The position numbers and the translations under genes are program-made. Shown here piece after piece: positions 53,816 through 62,570 of a DNA stretch of 64,000 bases. The stretch spans positions 124,001 to 188,000 of the forward strand of contig CANIKO010000001.1 of NCBI GenBank assembly GCA_947468275.1. The letters run 5' to 3'. The notes below the pieces were generated by a model that was not told the DNA's origin, searched no databases, and saw only the letters and a program-made list of their open reading frames with translations. Every line of letters begins with the position of its first letter. The stretch's first letter is position 1. The DNA comes from Bacteroidota bacterium. GTDB taxonomy: Bacteria > Bacteroidota > Bacteroidia > NS11-12g > UBA9320.

Positions 53816-54904
53816 CTAATGTTTTACTAACTGTTTCCAGCTCCCTTCATTTAATTTTTTAATAATTGCTAAACTATTTTTATTATTTATTTCTTCTGCA
53901 TTGATTGAAGTTATATTTAAATCATAATTTTTATCATGAATAAAATTTTCCAAAGGTTGGGATTTAATATTAACCTCAGTTTTCCTTAAAGTTGCCAAAT
54001 CATTAGGCGGTAAATATTTTCCATTAACATAAAATTGTATCGAAGTTATTTCTGAAGTTACTTGTCCCTTAAGGGTTTTATAAAGTTCGTTCACTTTTAA
54101 TTTTGTGATATTTATTTCAGGTTCTTTATTTATAAATGAAACACTTTGGTCGCCACCTAAGTTAAAAAACTGTTCAAGATTATTTCTAAAATAGGAACTT
54201 AATGCGAAGAACAACGAGTCATTATTTTCGGTACCATTTTTTAAAACTTCATAGGTTAGCGTTTTATACCTTACAGCATCTTTTGATGGTGTATAAATCT
54301 TTATAGTAGGATTATTGAATAGCTGGTTTTGTATTTCAAAGGCTTTACTTGGGTCAGCTTTAAAATCATCTGAACCAAACTGAGTTATTAAAAAATTGAA
54401 TTCTTTATTTTGAATCGTTTCCCTAAAGGTGGTATTAAAAAAACCATTGGCATTAGCAGGAATAAAATTATTATCCAGCAAAACCATAATATCTTTATAA
54501 TCTAAATACCCATATACAACTTTACCAAATTCGTTACTTGTTAGAAACGTAAAGCCAATAGTTTTGGTGTCAAGATTTCTTTTTGCTAAAGTCCAAATTT
54601 CATGCATTAACAAATTATCACCTGACGAAAAACTAGTATGACTTGAAATCTCTATTTCTTTTAAAGCATCCGCGGTAATCCGTATTTCTTTTAAAGGGCC
54701 ATCCCACAAATTAATGGTTCCATCCATAATTTTAGGATACAAAAGCTTTGCAAATTCTGAAGGTAAATTATAACCTACCGAATCCGCTTGAGATGTTTTC
54801 TTTAAGCTTATTTCAACATTGGTAGGTTCAAAAGAAGCCACGCCAAAAGATAATACCTTATTGCCTAATACAATAAATAAGAATATGAAGCGAATCGTTT
54901 TCAA
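53816..54904 (-). CDS. Exported protein of unknown function
   Basis: A 362-residue protein starting with a TTG at 54904 and a signal peptide (TIRFIFLFIVLGNKVLSFGVA). The mature N-terminal part reads YPKIMDGTINLWDGPLKEI followed by a helix-turn stretch, then GFTFLTSNEFGKVVYGYLDY and DIMVLLDNNFIPANANGFF; the middle has FFALSSYFRNNLEQFFNLGG. The INLWDGPLKE and YGYLDYKD parts faintly recall the GldN/PorN T9SS-gliding family, but I do not claim membership. It abuts the acyl-CoA dehydrogenase gene with no gap, so it is likely translated in the same operon. Confidence 0.68.
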   Translation of the reverse strand: MKTIRFIFLFIVLGNKVLSFGVASFEPTNVEISLKKTSQADSVGYNLPSEFAKLLYPKIMDGTINLWDGPLKEIRITADALKEIEISSHTSFSSGDNLLMHEIWTLAKRNLDTKTIGFTFLTSNEFGKVVYGYLDYKDIMVLLDNNFIPANANGFFNTTFRETIQNKEFNFLITQFGSDDFKADPSKAFEIQNQLFNNPTIKIYTPSKDAVRYKTLTYEVLKNGTENNDSLFFALSSYFRNNLEQFFNLGGDQSVSFINKEPEINITKLKVNELYKTLKGQVTSEITSIQFYVNGKYLPPNDLATLRKTEVNIKSQPLENFIHDKNYDLNITSINAEEINNKNSLAIIKKLNEGSWKQLVKH

Positions 54905-56122
54905 TTAAGTAAAAGCGTTTTCTCCGGTTATCTCCATTCCTAAAATTAATAAATGGATATCATGAGTGCCTTCGTAAGTTACAACTGATTCCAAATTCAT
55001 GCTGTGACGCATTATCGGGTAATCACCAGTGATTCCCATGCCACCAAGCATCTGGCGAGCCGTTCTGGCAACTGTTAATGCCATATCTACATTATTTCGT
55101 TTGGCCAAACTAATTTGAGCAGGAGTTGCTTTTCCTTGGTCCATAAGGTTTCCCAATCTCCAACAAAGCAATTGTGCTTTGGTTATTTCGGTCAGCATTT
55201 CGGCCAATTTTTTTTGTTGCAATTGAAATCCTCCAATCGGGCGGCCAAACTGTTTGCGTTCTTTGCAATAACGAACCGCTGTGTCATAGCAATCCATGGC
55301 TGCACCAACAGCTCCCCAGCTAATGCCGTATCTGGCAGAGTTAAGGCAAGTTAAAGGCCCTTTCAAACCTCTAACATTGGGTAAAATATTTTCTTTAGGA
55401 ACTTTTACATTGTCAAAAACCAACTCGCCGGTAGCCGAAGCCCTGAGGCTCCATTTTTTATGGGTTTCAGGAGTTGATAAACCTTCCATTCCCCGTTCCA
55501 AAATCATTCCGTGAACAATTCCTTCTTCGTTTTTGGCCCAAACTACTGCCACATCTGCAAACGGAGAGTTTGAAATCCACATTTTAGCACCATTTAATAA
55601 ATAATAGTCGCCTTTATCTTCAATTTTTGAAGTCATGCTGCTTGGGTCACTGCCATGGTTTGGCTCGGTTAATCCAAAACAGCCCATCCATTCGCCGGTA
55701 GCCAGTTTTGGTAAATATTTACGGCGTTGCTCTTCGCTTCCAAATTTATAAATCGGATACATAACCAATGATCCCTGTACTGAAGCTGTGGAACGAACTC
55801 CACTGTCGCCACGTTCCAATTCCTGCATAGCCAAGCCATAAGAAATATAATCCAATCCGCCGCAGCCATATTCGGCAGGCAATTGTGGAGCATAACAACC
55901 AATATCACCCAATCCGCGTTTTATGTAATCGGGAAAAATGGCGTGTTGGCAGCATTCATCTATTACCGGTGAAATTTCACGTTTCACCCAATCTCTCACG
56001 GTGTCGCGAATAAGTTTGTGTTCTTCGGTTAATAAATCGTCGATGGCATAAAAATCAGGTTGCTGATAATGGTCTCTGCCGGCTTGTTTTTCTTTTAATT
56101 CGAGTAATTCAGCTTGTGTCAT
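54905..56122 (-). CDS. gcdH: Glutaryl-CoA dehydrogenase-like acyl-CoA dehydrogenase
   Basis: A 405-residue flavoprotein with start set at ATG 56122 (MTQAELLELKEKQ); an upstream TTG at 56170 would add a non-conserved 16 residues. It has the GECF-type FAD-binding motif WMGCFGLTEPNHGSDPSSM, the catalytic Glu in VVTYEGTHDIHLLILGMEIT, and the glutaryl-CoA-specific Glu/Arg pair in ELERGDSGVRSTASVQGSLV, equivalent to human Glu87/Arg94. This supports oxidation and decarboxylation of glutaryl-CoA to crotonyl-CoA in lysine/tryptophan breakdown. Length is normal; it is divergent from folB, 54 nt away. Confidence 0.9.
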   Translation of the reverse strand: MTQAELLELKEKQAGRDHYQQPDFYAIDDLLTEEHKLIRDTVRDWVKREISPVIDECCQHAIFPDYIKRGLGDIGCYAPQLPAEYGCGGLDYISYGLAMQELERGDSGVRSTASVQGSLVMYPIYKFGSEEQRRKYLPKLATGEWMGCFGLTEPNHGSDPSSMTSKIEDKGDYYLLNGAKMWISNSPFADVAVVWAKNEEGIVHGMILERGMEGLSTPETHKKWSLRASATGELVFDNVKVPKENILPNVRGLKGPLTCLNSARYGISWGAVGAAMDCYDTAVRYCKERKQFGRPIGGFQLQQKKLAEMLTEITKAQLLCWRLGNLMDQGKATPAQISLAKRNNVDMALTVARTARQMLGGMGITGDYPIMRHSMNLESVVTYEGTHDIHLLILGMEITGENAFT

Positions 56123-56134
56123 ACGTTGAGATGG

Positions 56135-56142
56135 CAAAAATA
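56135..56142 (-). promoter_or_regulatory. Candidate -7 element of the acyl-CoA dehydrogenase operon
   Basis: On the minus strand TATTTTTG matches TAnnTTTG, 12 nt before the ATG at 56122. No TTG occurs at the expected -33 distance, so support is limited. Confidence 0.38.
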
Positions 56143-56176
56143 AAGTTTTAATTTGCAAGGTAATAAACAAAATTAA

Positions 56177-56527
56177 ATGACGGGCACACTCGTAATCAAT
56201 AATATTAAGTTATACGGCTATCACGGATTGCATAAGGGAGAAGCCAATATAGGAACTCATTATGTCATTAATATTAAGGCGGTGTTAAAAGTAGATTTTG
56301 AAACCGAAAATCCAACGCTTAAAAATTCGGTGGATTATGAAATTTTATATAAGGTTTTAAAAAATGCCTTTAACCAGCGGGAAGACCTTATAGAAACTGT
56401 GGCTATGAATATTTATAAAGCTTTAAAAAATCAATTTCAGCAAGTGGACAGATGGAGTGTAGGTATTGGAAAACAAAATCCATTGGGAGTAGGAAGTTTT
56501 AATCCGGAGTTTACCATTGAAGATTAA
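56177..56527 (+). CDS. folB: Dihydroneopterin aldolase
   Basis: A 116-residue small enzyme of folate synthesis (splits 7,8-dihydroneopterin into 6-hydroxymethyl-dihydropterin and glycolaldehyde). It has the family opening VINNIKLYGYHGLHKGEANI (residues 5-24, with the catalytic Tyr/His loop), the middle NSVDYEILYKVLKNAF, and the ending WSVGIGKQNPLGVGSF with the conserved Lys near residue 101. Length is typical; an octamer in the cytoplasm. A lone gene divergent from gcdH. Confidence 0.92.
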   Translation: MTGTLVINNIKLYGYHGLHKGEANIGTHYVINIKAVLKVDFETENPTLKNSVDYEILYKVLKNAFNQREDLIETVAMNIYKALKNQFQQVDRWSVGIGKQNPLGVGSFNPEFTIED

Positions 56528-56532
56528 GTTCA

Positions 56533-56658
56533 TTATTTAAACAAGCGTTGAAACCAATTTCCTTTTTCGGTATCCTGATAGGTTATGGTGGCATTAAATC
56601 CAATAACTACAGCTTTTGTTTTAGCCCATTTATCATAAATATTCCTCCTAGTAATCAT
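56533..56658 (-). CDS. Possible small protein (41 aa) after the copper receptor operon
   Basis: A short frame on the minus strand from ATG 56658 to a TAA at 56533, reading MITRRNIYDKWAKTKAVVIG, then FNATITYQDTEKGNWFQRLF plus a final Lys. The composition is protein-like and the frame opens 13 codons further upstream, but there is no homologue I recognise, and it may be the remnant 3' end of a lost gene. It lies 39 nt after the TonB receptor stop. Confidence 0.3.
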   Translation of the reverse strand: MITRRNIYDKWAKTKAVVIGFNATITYQDTEKGNWFQRLFK

Positions 56659-56697
56659 ATTATAGCAGCTGAAATTGCCACAAAAACTAAAAAAGCA

Positions 56698-58704
56698 CTA
56701 AAATAAATAATTAAGATTAATAGTAAAGTTGCGTCCAAAACGAGGAATATTGCCTATATCCAAATGTTCGCGGTAGGTTTTGTCCCATATATTTTCGCAT
56801 GAAACCAGTGCCTGTAATTTAGCCTTTCCGATATCAAATTTTTTAGAAGCCCGCGCGTTAAATAAATTAAAATGAGGGGTAACACGGTCGCCATAATCCT
56901 GGTTTACTCTGGATTGTTTGGCAGCAAAATCGTGTTCAAGTTGAAATTGAAATTGTTTGATTTGATAGCGAATGGCCTGTTGAATTTTTAAAGGTGCAAT
57001 TAAGGGTAAAGGCATGCCTTTGTTAGTTTTGGCATAAATATATTTAATAGTACCCAAGTAATTTAGATTAGAAAATGGTTCTATTTTCAGGCTTCCTTCA
57101 AAACCTTTGCTAATAGCAAAGTCAATATTTTTATAGGTTTTTAAACCAAAGGCACCAATTGTCATGGGACTTAGCCCCATCATTTGATACGAATAAATGT
57201 AATTATTAATATGGCTATAGAAAATAGTGGCTGTGTATTCAATTTTTTTAAAGGTTTGCTTTAGGATTAACTCCGTTTGGTATGAATTTTCTGGTTTAAG
57301 ATTAAGATTTCCGACATAATCAAATTGGTCCTGACGATTAAAAAGATAATAACCATAGCGTTCGTTGGAGGTTGGAATTCTTTCGCCATATCCAATATTT
57401 ACCTGAATTTGCGAGTTTTTTATAATTTTAATTAAGTATGCTATGTTAAGGTTTTTTAAAAATTTATTTTGAACCTTGGTTACATCTGTATTAAAGGCTT
57501 CCCATTGTTTGGCACCAAAACCCTTAGCTGTAGATTGTGCAAAATAATCAAGCCTTCCATTAATGTTAAGTTCTTGGTTTTTATAAAAACTAAACATGCG
57601 ACTGCCGGCCAATCCAATATCATTTAGATTGTTTTCGGGCAAAGTTTGCATATACATTATCGGTTCACCAGCAGGGTACATGGTCATATCGGCCCTGGTA
57701 TTCGCATGGTGGTAATCCAATCTTAGTTTTAAATTCTTTTTACCTGATAAATTATTGTAAAACCCAATGGTTCGGCTCCAACCTGGCATATCCATGTGCA
57801 TGGGTACATCCTTTCGATGCGTATCGTCCATATAATGTACCACATTATTCATGTACACTTTAAATTCATTTTCGGTAAATAGTTTTTTGGGGTTAAGAAC
57901 AGTTCGGTGGGTTAGTGAAATTATATTAGCGGTAGCTTTTCCCACATCCATGGGCAATGCAGGGTAACCAATATTTTTTCCCCAATCGCCTAGGTAGTCA
58001 AATTTTAGCTGCTGAACCGAGTCAATTTTGTAAATGGCCGATGCGGAGGTATTTATCTTTTGAAAACCAGAGTATGGGATGATGACTTTGGACCCAGCCC
58101 TGTAATCACTAGCGGTGCGAAATGTTCCGCTTATCCGGTAAGCCAATTTCTTAAAGGATTGCTGAATAATAGCCGAACTGTTTGAACCCTTATTGACAGA
58201 CGAAAATGACTGAGAAAATTGACCGCTAATGGAAGAATGGCAATTAAATAAAGGTTCATTAAGTTTTAGACCGATTTGCCCACCAATAGTGCTGCCTTCA
58301 ATGGCTCCAGCTGCACCATGGGTTACCTGTATTGCTTTTAAATTTAGAGGTTCAATATATATGGAAACAGGATCCATTTTGTCGGTACAAGCTCCGTACA
58401 TCCTCATTCCGTCAATGGTTAAATTGGTTTGCCCGGAACTGAAATTTCTAAGGGTAGGTTCCAAACCGTAGGCCCCTCGTTTAATTAAATTTACACCTTG
58501 CATTCGAGCGAGAATTTCATCAATACTTGCTAATTTATTGCTCCTGTAAAAATTAAAGGTTTGCGTGTTTTCAGTAGTTTTATCACAAACACACACTTCA
58601 TTTAGGTTGTATGTTTTCAAAATTGAGTCTCCGGATATTTGCCCCCGGAGACTCGTTAATGAAAATAAACCAATAAATAATATGAATATTTTTAAACGTA
58701 ACAC
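56698..58704 (-). CDS. TonB-dependent receptor, OprC-like copper type
   Basis: A 668-residue outer-membrane receptor. A signal peptide (residues 1-22) is followed by the plug: SIDEILARMQGVNLIKRGAY, TNLTIDGMRMYGACTDKMDP and VTHGAAGAIEGSTIGGQIGL; the rest is a 22-strand barrel ending RNFTINLNYLF. C106 and M110 form a CxxxM motif in GACTDKM, and H290-Y-M292 gives an HxM; OprC of Pseudomonas, a copper importer, binds copper with CxxxM and HxM. No N-terminal carboxypeptidase-like domain is seen. GTG start at 58704 shares one base with the TAG of the lipoprotein gene. Copper is inferred, not proven. Confidence 0.88.
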   Translation of the reverse strand: MLRLKIFILFIGLFSLTSLRGQISGDSILKTYNLNEVCVCDKTTENTQTFNFYRSNKLASIDEILARMQGVNLIKRGAYGLEPTLRNFSSGQTNLTIDGMRMYGACTDKMDPVSIYIEPLNLKAIQVTHGAAGAIEGSTIGGQIGLKLNEPLFNCHSSISGQFSQSFSSVNKGSNSSAIIQQSFKKLAYRISGTFRTASDYRAGSKVIIPYSGFQKINTSASAIYKIDSVQQLKFDYLGDWGKNIGYPALPMDVGKATANIISLTHRTVLNPKKLFTENEFKVYMNNVVHYMDDTHRKDVPMHMDMPGWSRTIGFYNNLSGKKNLKLRLDYHHANTRADMTMYPAGEPIMYMQTLPENNLNDIGLAGSRMFSFYKNQELNINGRLDYFAQSTAKGFGAKQWEAFNTDVTKVQNKFLKNLNIAYLIKIIKNSQIQVNIGYGERIPTSNERYGYYLFNRQDQFDYVGNLNLKPENSYQTELILKQTFKKIEYTATIFYSHINNYIYSYQMMGLSPMTIGAFGLKTYKNIDFAISKGFEGSLKIEPFSNLNYLGTIKYIYAKTNKGMPLPLIAPLKIQQAIRYQIKQFQFQLEHDFAAKQSRVNQDYGDRVTPHFNLFNARASKKFDIGKAKLQALVSCENIWDKTYREHLDIGNIPRFGRNFTINLNYLF

Positions 58705-59525
58705 TAGTGCAGAGTTATTTCAAAGAATTGATCATCACTTATAAGAGTTCCGTTTTTGTAAAGTTTTAATTTTATCTTCCATAATCCTGTCATTGTAAAA
58801 TTTACTTTTCCAACATAATGGCCATTTGCCAAATGGATAGGATTCACATTGTTGGGCGAACCATGCCCCATGCTTGGCATTTCAGGAACAATTTCTATCG
58901 TATAATTTTCAATAGCCGGAAAATCCATCATGGAAACTTTTTTATGAAGCACAATTTCAAAATCATTCATCCCAACTACAGGTTTTTTAGGGGTAATTAA
59001 ACTTATAAAAACCTTAGCATTGCTATCAAGAGCAATTGTGGTGTTTGTGATTTTTGTTGGAGAGCTGTTAATTACTTCTACCCCAAGGTTTCCTTCACCT
59101 TCCATATCATTTTTATGGTTGTGAAAAGAAAGTCCTAATGACCATTGGCTAGAGTTTCCTGCCATAATAAACACTACCGGAACTTTATAATATCCATTTG
59201 ACGGTGTAGAATCCCCTGTATTTTCAATTGGGGTACTATGTTTCATCATACCCATGTCCATCATAGGATTTATATGTAAATGCCCTTTTGTTAATGGGCT
59301 GCCATCTGTTGAGTCTGTTAAGGCTACAAAAAGTTCATTGTAGCCGGTTTCTAATGCTTTTTCGGCATAAACTGTAGCTTTGGCATTAGCACCTGAAATA
59401 TAGGTTTCACCTATTTTAATTAAATTAGAGGCGGTTGGTTTAGGCTCTGTTTTATCTTCATCTTTGCAACCTAGTGCAAATAGGGTTATTGCCACTATTA
59501 AAAGTGGTTTAAATAATTTTTTCAT
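58704..59525 (-). CDS. Met/His-rich lipoprotein with FixH/YtkA-like domain
   Basis: A 273-residue lipoprotein (lipobox ALGC, Cys20). The mature part has Met/His-rich clusters HLHINPMMDMGMMKHST (about residues 81-97) and PEMPSMGHGSPNN (about residues 214-226), of the sort that bind Cu(I), and two beta-rich halves; the second resembles the YtkA/FixH domain (NPIHLANGHYVGKVNFTMTG, TGLWKIKLKLYKNG). It is directly upstream of the OprC-like receptor, sharing one base, so the two act together. It may deliver or hold copper at the outer membrane or periplasm (inference). Confidence 0.83.
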   Translation of the reverse strand: MKKLFKPLLIVAITLFALGCKDEDKTEPKPTASNLIKIGETYISGANAKATVYAEKALETGYNELFVALTDSTDGSPLTKGHLHINPMMDMGMMKHSTPIENTGDSTPSNGYYKVPVVFIMAGNSSQWSLGLSFHNHKNDMEGEGNLGVEVINSSPTKITNTTIALDSNAKVFISLITPKKPVVGMNDFEIVLHKKVSMMDFPAIENYTIEIVPEMPSMGHGSPNNVNPIHLANGHYVGKVNFTMTGLWKIKLKLYKNGTLISDDQFFEITLH

Positions 59526-59624
59526 ATTTTTTTTGAATAATGTGTTGTGAGTAATTTAAAATTTTAATAAAGCTTATAAAGCAAATGATTATTTCAAATG
59601 CTAAATGGAAACAGAAATTTTAAA

Positions 59625-59993
59625 TTAGCAGGTTGGAGGATGAAAGATTGATGCAGAAATCAACTTGATTTTTTGAACCTTGTGTGGAACATAATTGATA
59701 GTTCCTGTAACATAATTATTTGAAAGGTTTCGTTCTTTTGAAAATGAATTAATTTGCCATTCACTTTTTTCTTTTAAACCAAATTTTGATGAATCCTCTT
59801 GCTTGTCTTCTTTCTCAAGTTGTTTTTTTAGCTGACATTTACCATCACAATGCATCTTTGGTTTGCTTCGGTTTTCACAAAGATTTTTTGCTATATACCC
59901 TTTGTTTAATTCGTAATTGATACAAATAATTAACTTCCCTGAAACTTGAAATGCAAATGTAAAAAGCAGAATGTATGAAAAAAATCTTATCAA
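59625..59993 (-). CDS. Small Cys-rich exported protein of a metal operon
   Basis: A 122-residue protein with a signal peptide (SYILLFTFAFQVSGKL). The mature part carries Cys in LIICINYELNKGYIAKNLCE, and the cluster PKMHCDGKCQLKKQLEKE (residues 45-62), with an MHCDGKC motif of the type expected for metal binding, then a charged and variable tail ending FHPPTC. It belongs to a small family seen next to copper or heavy-metal genes in Bacteroidota. The start is TTG 59993. It is the first gene of the putative operon with the lipoprotein and the TonB receptor, 99 nt upstream of the former. Confidence 0.72.
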   Translation of the reverse strand: MIRFFSYILLFTFAFQVSGKLIICINYELNKGYIAKNLCENRSKPKMHCDGKCQLKKQLEKEDKQEDSSKFGLKEKSEWQINSFSKERNLSNNYVTGTINYVPHKVQKIKLISASIFHPPTC

Positions 59994-60010
59994 GCCGTTT
60001 TAATGTCGGG

Positions 60011-60018
60011 CAAAATTA
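60011..60018 (-). promoter_or_regulatory. Candidate -7 element of the copper-type operon
   Basis: TAATTTTG on the minus strand (60018-60011) matches TAnnTTTG and lies 17 nt before the TTG start at 59993. No TTG occurs at the right -33 distance. Direct regulation by copper cannot be read here. Confidence 0.4.
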
Positions 60019-60172
60019 ATGCAAATATGTAAACCGTTATTTATGATTTCAATCAGTTTTAAAAAGTTAATGCTTGTATCAAAAAAATAAACAATGAAGT
60101 AACAAACAAATGTCTTTATGGCACGTTAATAATTTTGGTATAACCTTTGAAATCATTAAATACAAAACACTC

Positions 60173-60180
60173 TATTTTTG
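60173..60180 (+). promoter_or_regulatory. Candidate -7 element of trxA
   Basis: TATTTTTG matches TAnnTTTG, 25 nt before the ATG at 60206. A TTG at 60147-60149 leaves 23 nt between, four more than consensus. Confidence 0.42.
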
Positions 60181-60205
60181 AACTAATATAAAACAAACAA
60201 TAAAA

Positions 60206-60526
60206 ATGGCAAAACAATTCACAGACAGTAATTTTGATGCAGAGGTATTGAAATCAGACAAACCGGTATTGGTAGATTTATGGGCAGAATGGTGCGGACC
60301 ATGCCGTATGTTAACCCCAATTATTGAAGAACTTCATACCGAATATGATGGTAAAGCGGTAATTGGTAAACTTAATGTTGACGAAAATCCTGAAGTATCA
60401 GCAAAATATGGTGTTAGAAGTATTCCAACACTTTTAATATTTAAAAATGGTGAACTTGTAGATAAGCAAGTAGGAGTAGTTCCAAAATCAGCATTGGCTA
60501 AAAAGCTTGATGCGCAAATGGCTTAG
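60206..60526 (+). CDS. trxA: Thioredoxin
   Basis: A 106-residue cytoplasmic thioredoxin. The active site [11 protein letters not shown] lies at residues 29-39 with the classical WCGPC, Asp25 is in VLVDLWAEW, and the cis-Pro loop is [13 protein letters not shown] (about residues 72-84). No signal peptide. It serves as a general disulfide reductant with thioredoxin reductase (not in the window). The length and motifs are canonical. Confidence 0.97.
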   Translation: MAKQFTDSNFDAEVLKSDKPVLVDLWAEWCGPCRMLTPIIEELHTEYDGKAVIGKLNVDENPEVSAKYGVRSIPTLLIFKNGELVDKQVGVVPKSALAKKLDAQMA

Positions 60527-60533
60527 GTAGATT

Positions 60534-60607
60534 TGAGATTATGAGTGCAGAGTACAGAGAAATAATACTCTAAATTAATTCCTCTGTACTCATAATCTCT
60601 GTACTCA
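60534..60607. repeat. Imperfect inverted repeat between trxA and a DUF58 gene
   Basis: GAGATTATGAGTGCAGAGTA on the left pairs imperfectly with TACTCATAATCTCTGTACTC on the right, and the unit GAGTACAGAG is repeated in each arm. The resulting hairpin lies right after the trxA stop and could be a terminator or a small repeat. Confidence 0.5.
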
Positions 60608-60618
60608 CATCTAAAAAA

Positions 60619-61524
60619 ATGATAAACAACGAAGACCTTCTAAAACCTGGAAATCTTGAACTGCTTGCCAAGCAAGTGGTTGAGGGATTTATAACAGGTC
60701 TTCACAAAAGCCCGTTTCACGGGTTTTCAGTTGAATTTGCCGAGCATAGAATTTACAATGCCGGTGAATCGGTAAAAAATATAGATTGGAAACTTTTTGC
60801 ACGAAGTGATAAATTGTTTACCAAGCGCTATGAGGAAGAAACCAACCTTAGATGCCAGTTGGTAATTGATACATCTTCCTCAATGTATTATCCCGAAAAG
60901 GGATGGAACAAAATTAAGTTTGCATCCTTAGCGGCAGCCTCCATCATGAATTTGTTAAAAAAACAGCGCGATGCCGTTGGGTTAAAATTTTTTTCAGATG
61001 CCGTTGATTTTAGTACCGAAATGAAATCAACCGATAGTCATCACCGCATGTTAATTGCCAATTTAGAAAAGCAATTGCAAACCCCTTCGGTAAAAAAAAC
61101 AAGTAATATTATTCCTGTATTGCACCAAATAGCTGAACAGCTGCACAAACGCAGTTTGGTAATTATTTTTAGTGATATGATGGAATCATACGGTTCGCAG
61201 GAAGATTTATTTTCGGCATTGCAACATCTTAAATTTAATAAACATGAGGTGGTTTTGTTTCATACCTTAGACAAATCTTTGGAGATAGAATTTAACTTTG
61301 ATAACCGTCCCTATATTTTTGAAGATATAGAATCCGGCGAAAAATTGAAGCTTTTTCCATCAGAAGTAAAGGAGCATTACGAAAGGGAAACCGCTGCTTT
61401 TATCACAGAATTAACCAATAGATGCCGTCAATACAAAATTGATTTTACCCCAGCCGATGTGGCATTGCCTATTGATCAAATTCTAATGCCCTTTTTGGTG
61501 AAACGCCAAAAAATGAGAGGGTAA
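60619..61524 (+). CDS. DUF58 domain-containing protein
   Basis: A 301-residue protein of the DUF58/vWA-like family. The DUF58 signature is YNAGESVKNIDWKLFARSDK (about residues 49-68), and the MIDAS-like segment LVIDTSSSMYYP (about 84-95, DxSxS) follows, with LVIIFSDMMESYG later. In other bacteria such proteins are linked to MoxR AAA+ ATPases and the Bat aerotolerance genes, but neither moxR nor bat genes are next to this one. No membrane segment is seen. It may act as a chaperone or assembly factor (family inference). Confidence 0.88.
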   Translation: MINNEDLLKPGNLELLAKQVVEGFITGLHKSPFHGFSVEFAEHRIYNAGESVKNIDWKLFARSDKLFTKRYEEETNLRCQLVIDTSSSMYYPEKGWNKIKFASLAAASIMNLLKKQRDAVGLKFFSDAVDFSTEMKSTDSHHRMLIANLEKQLQTPSVKKTSNIIPVLHQIAEQLHKRSLVIIFSDMMESYGSQEDLFSALQHLKFNKHEVVLFHTLDKSLEIEFNFDNRPYIFEDIESGEKLKLFPSEVKEHYERETAAFITELTNRCRQYKIDFTPADVALPIDQILMPFLVKRQKMRG

Positions 61525-61672
61525 AAGCCTTTTTTTAAATGGTTGAAAGCATAATTTTATTCAAAATTGCCTTAAAAGATATTAAGACAAACTTTTTTTG
61601 CATTTAGTCTAAAAACTAAAAAGTAATTTTCAAACCATTCTAACTTCGTTACCATTAAATAGTATTCAAAAA

Positions 61673-62461
61673 ATGAAAATTCAGAAGTTAATATCCGTTG
61701 CAACTTTTTTAGTGTTTTTAATTTTAGCTACGGGTTGTTCCGTAATTCGCCCAGGTTCAATCGCGTTTAAGCAGAAATTGGGGAAATTGAAACTAGAACA
61801 TTTAGTTCCCGGCCCCCATCTTTATAATCCTTTTGTTACTAGAATATTGAAAATAAATATAAGAACCGTGGAAATTTTTGAAACACTTCCTTTGCCAACA
61901 AAAGAAGGGTTGAGCGTGAATACAGAAATTACTCTACTTTATCATGTTGATCCTAAAAGTGCGTCGAGTGTTTATATTAATTTTGGTACAAATTATGAGG
62001 AAATTATAGTAAAGAGTAATTTTTTGGCAACTGCCAGGGAAGTGAGTTCGCGTTATTATGCAAAAGAATTATATGCTATTGAACGTGAAAAAGTGGAAAA
62101 GGTGATTGCCAAAGAATTGTCTGATCACATTGCTGCCAAAGGGTTTATTGTGGACGCTGTTTTATTAAAAGATATCATACTTCCACCCGCCATGTCGCAG
62201 GCTATTCAGGATAAAGTAAATGCTGAGCAATCAGCTTTGCAAATGGAATTTGTGATTCAAAAGGCAAAGAAAGAAGCCGAAAGATTAAGTATTGAAGCCG
62301 AAGGTATCAAGAAATCTCAAGCTATAATAGATTCTTCTTTAACTACACCACTTTTGCAGTATTACCAAATTCAAGTATTAAAAGAATTGGTAAAATCTCC
62401 TAATGCTAAAGTTATTATCAGCGATGGAAAACTTCCAGTTATTGTAGGTTCTGATAAATAA
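61673..62461 (+). CDS. SPFH/prohibitin-like lipoprotein
   Basis: A 262-residue protein with an N-terminal hydrophobic segment ending in ILATGC (Cys22), which is a good lipobox; then the SPFH (prohibitin/band 7) domain: GSIAFKQKLGKLKLEHLVPG (about 28-47), LPTKEGLSVNTEITLLYHVD (about 76-95), VSSRYYAKELYAIEREKVEK, and LLKDIILPPAMSQAIQDKV, followed by a charged coiled coil EQSALQMEFVIQKAKKEAER. Prohibitins usually have a transmembrane anchor; a lipid anchor would place the ring outside the cytoplasm. Function is unknown, perhaps a membrane scaffold. Confidence 0.85.
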   Translation: MKIQKLISVATFLVFLILATGCSVIRPGSIAFKQKLGKLKLEHLVPGPHLYNPFVTRILKINIRTVEIFETLPLPTKEGLSVNTEITLLYHVDPKSASSVYINFGTNYEEIIVKSNFLATAREVSSRYYAKELYAIEREKVEKVIAKELSDHIAAKGFIVDAVLLKDIILPPAMSQAIQDKVNAEQSALQMEFVIQKAKKEAERLSIEAEGIKKSQAIIDSSLTTPLLQYYQIQVLKELVKSPNAKVIISDGKLPVIVGSDK

Positions 62462-62570
62462 TATCAAATTCATGGATTTAACCTTAAAAGGTGTTCCATA
62501 AAATAGTACACTCTTTTTTTAAGTTATTTTTTGGTAATCAAATAAGGTCTATTTTAGCTGCAAAATTGTA

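Noticed and set aside
56123-56170. TTG 56170 as start of the glutaryl-CoA dehydrogenase
   Set aside because: The extra 16 residues are hydrophobic and outside the family; the ATG at 56122 gives the usual N-terminus.
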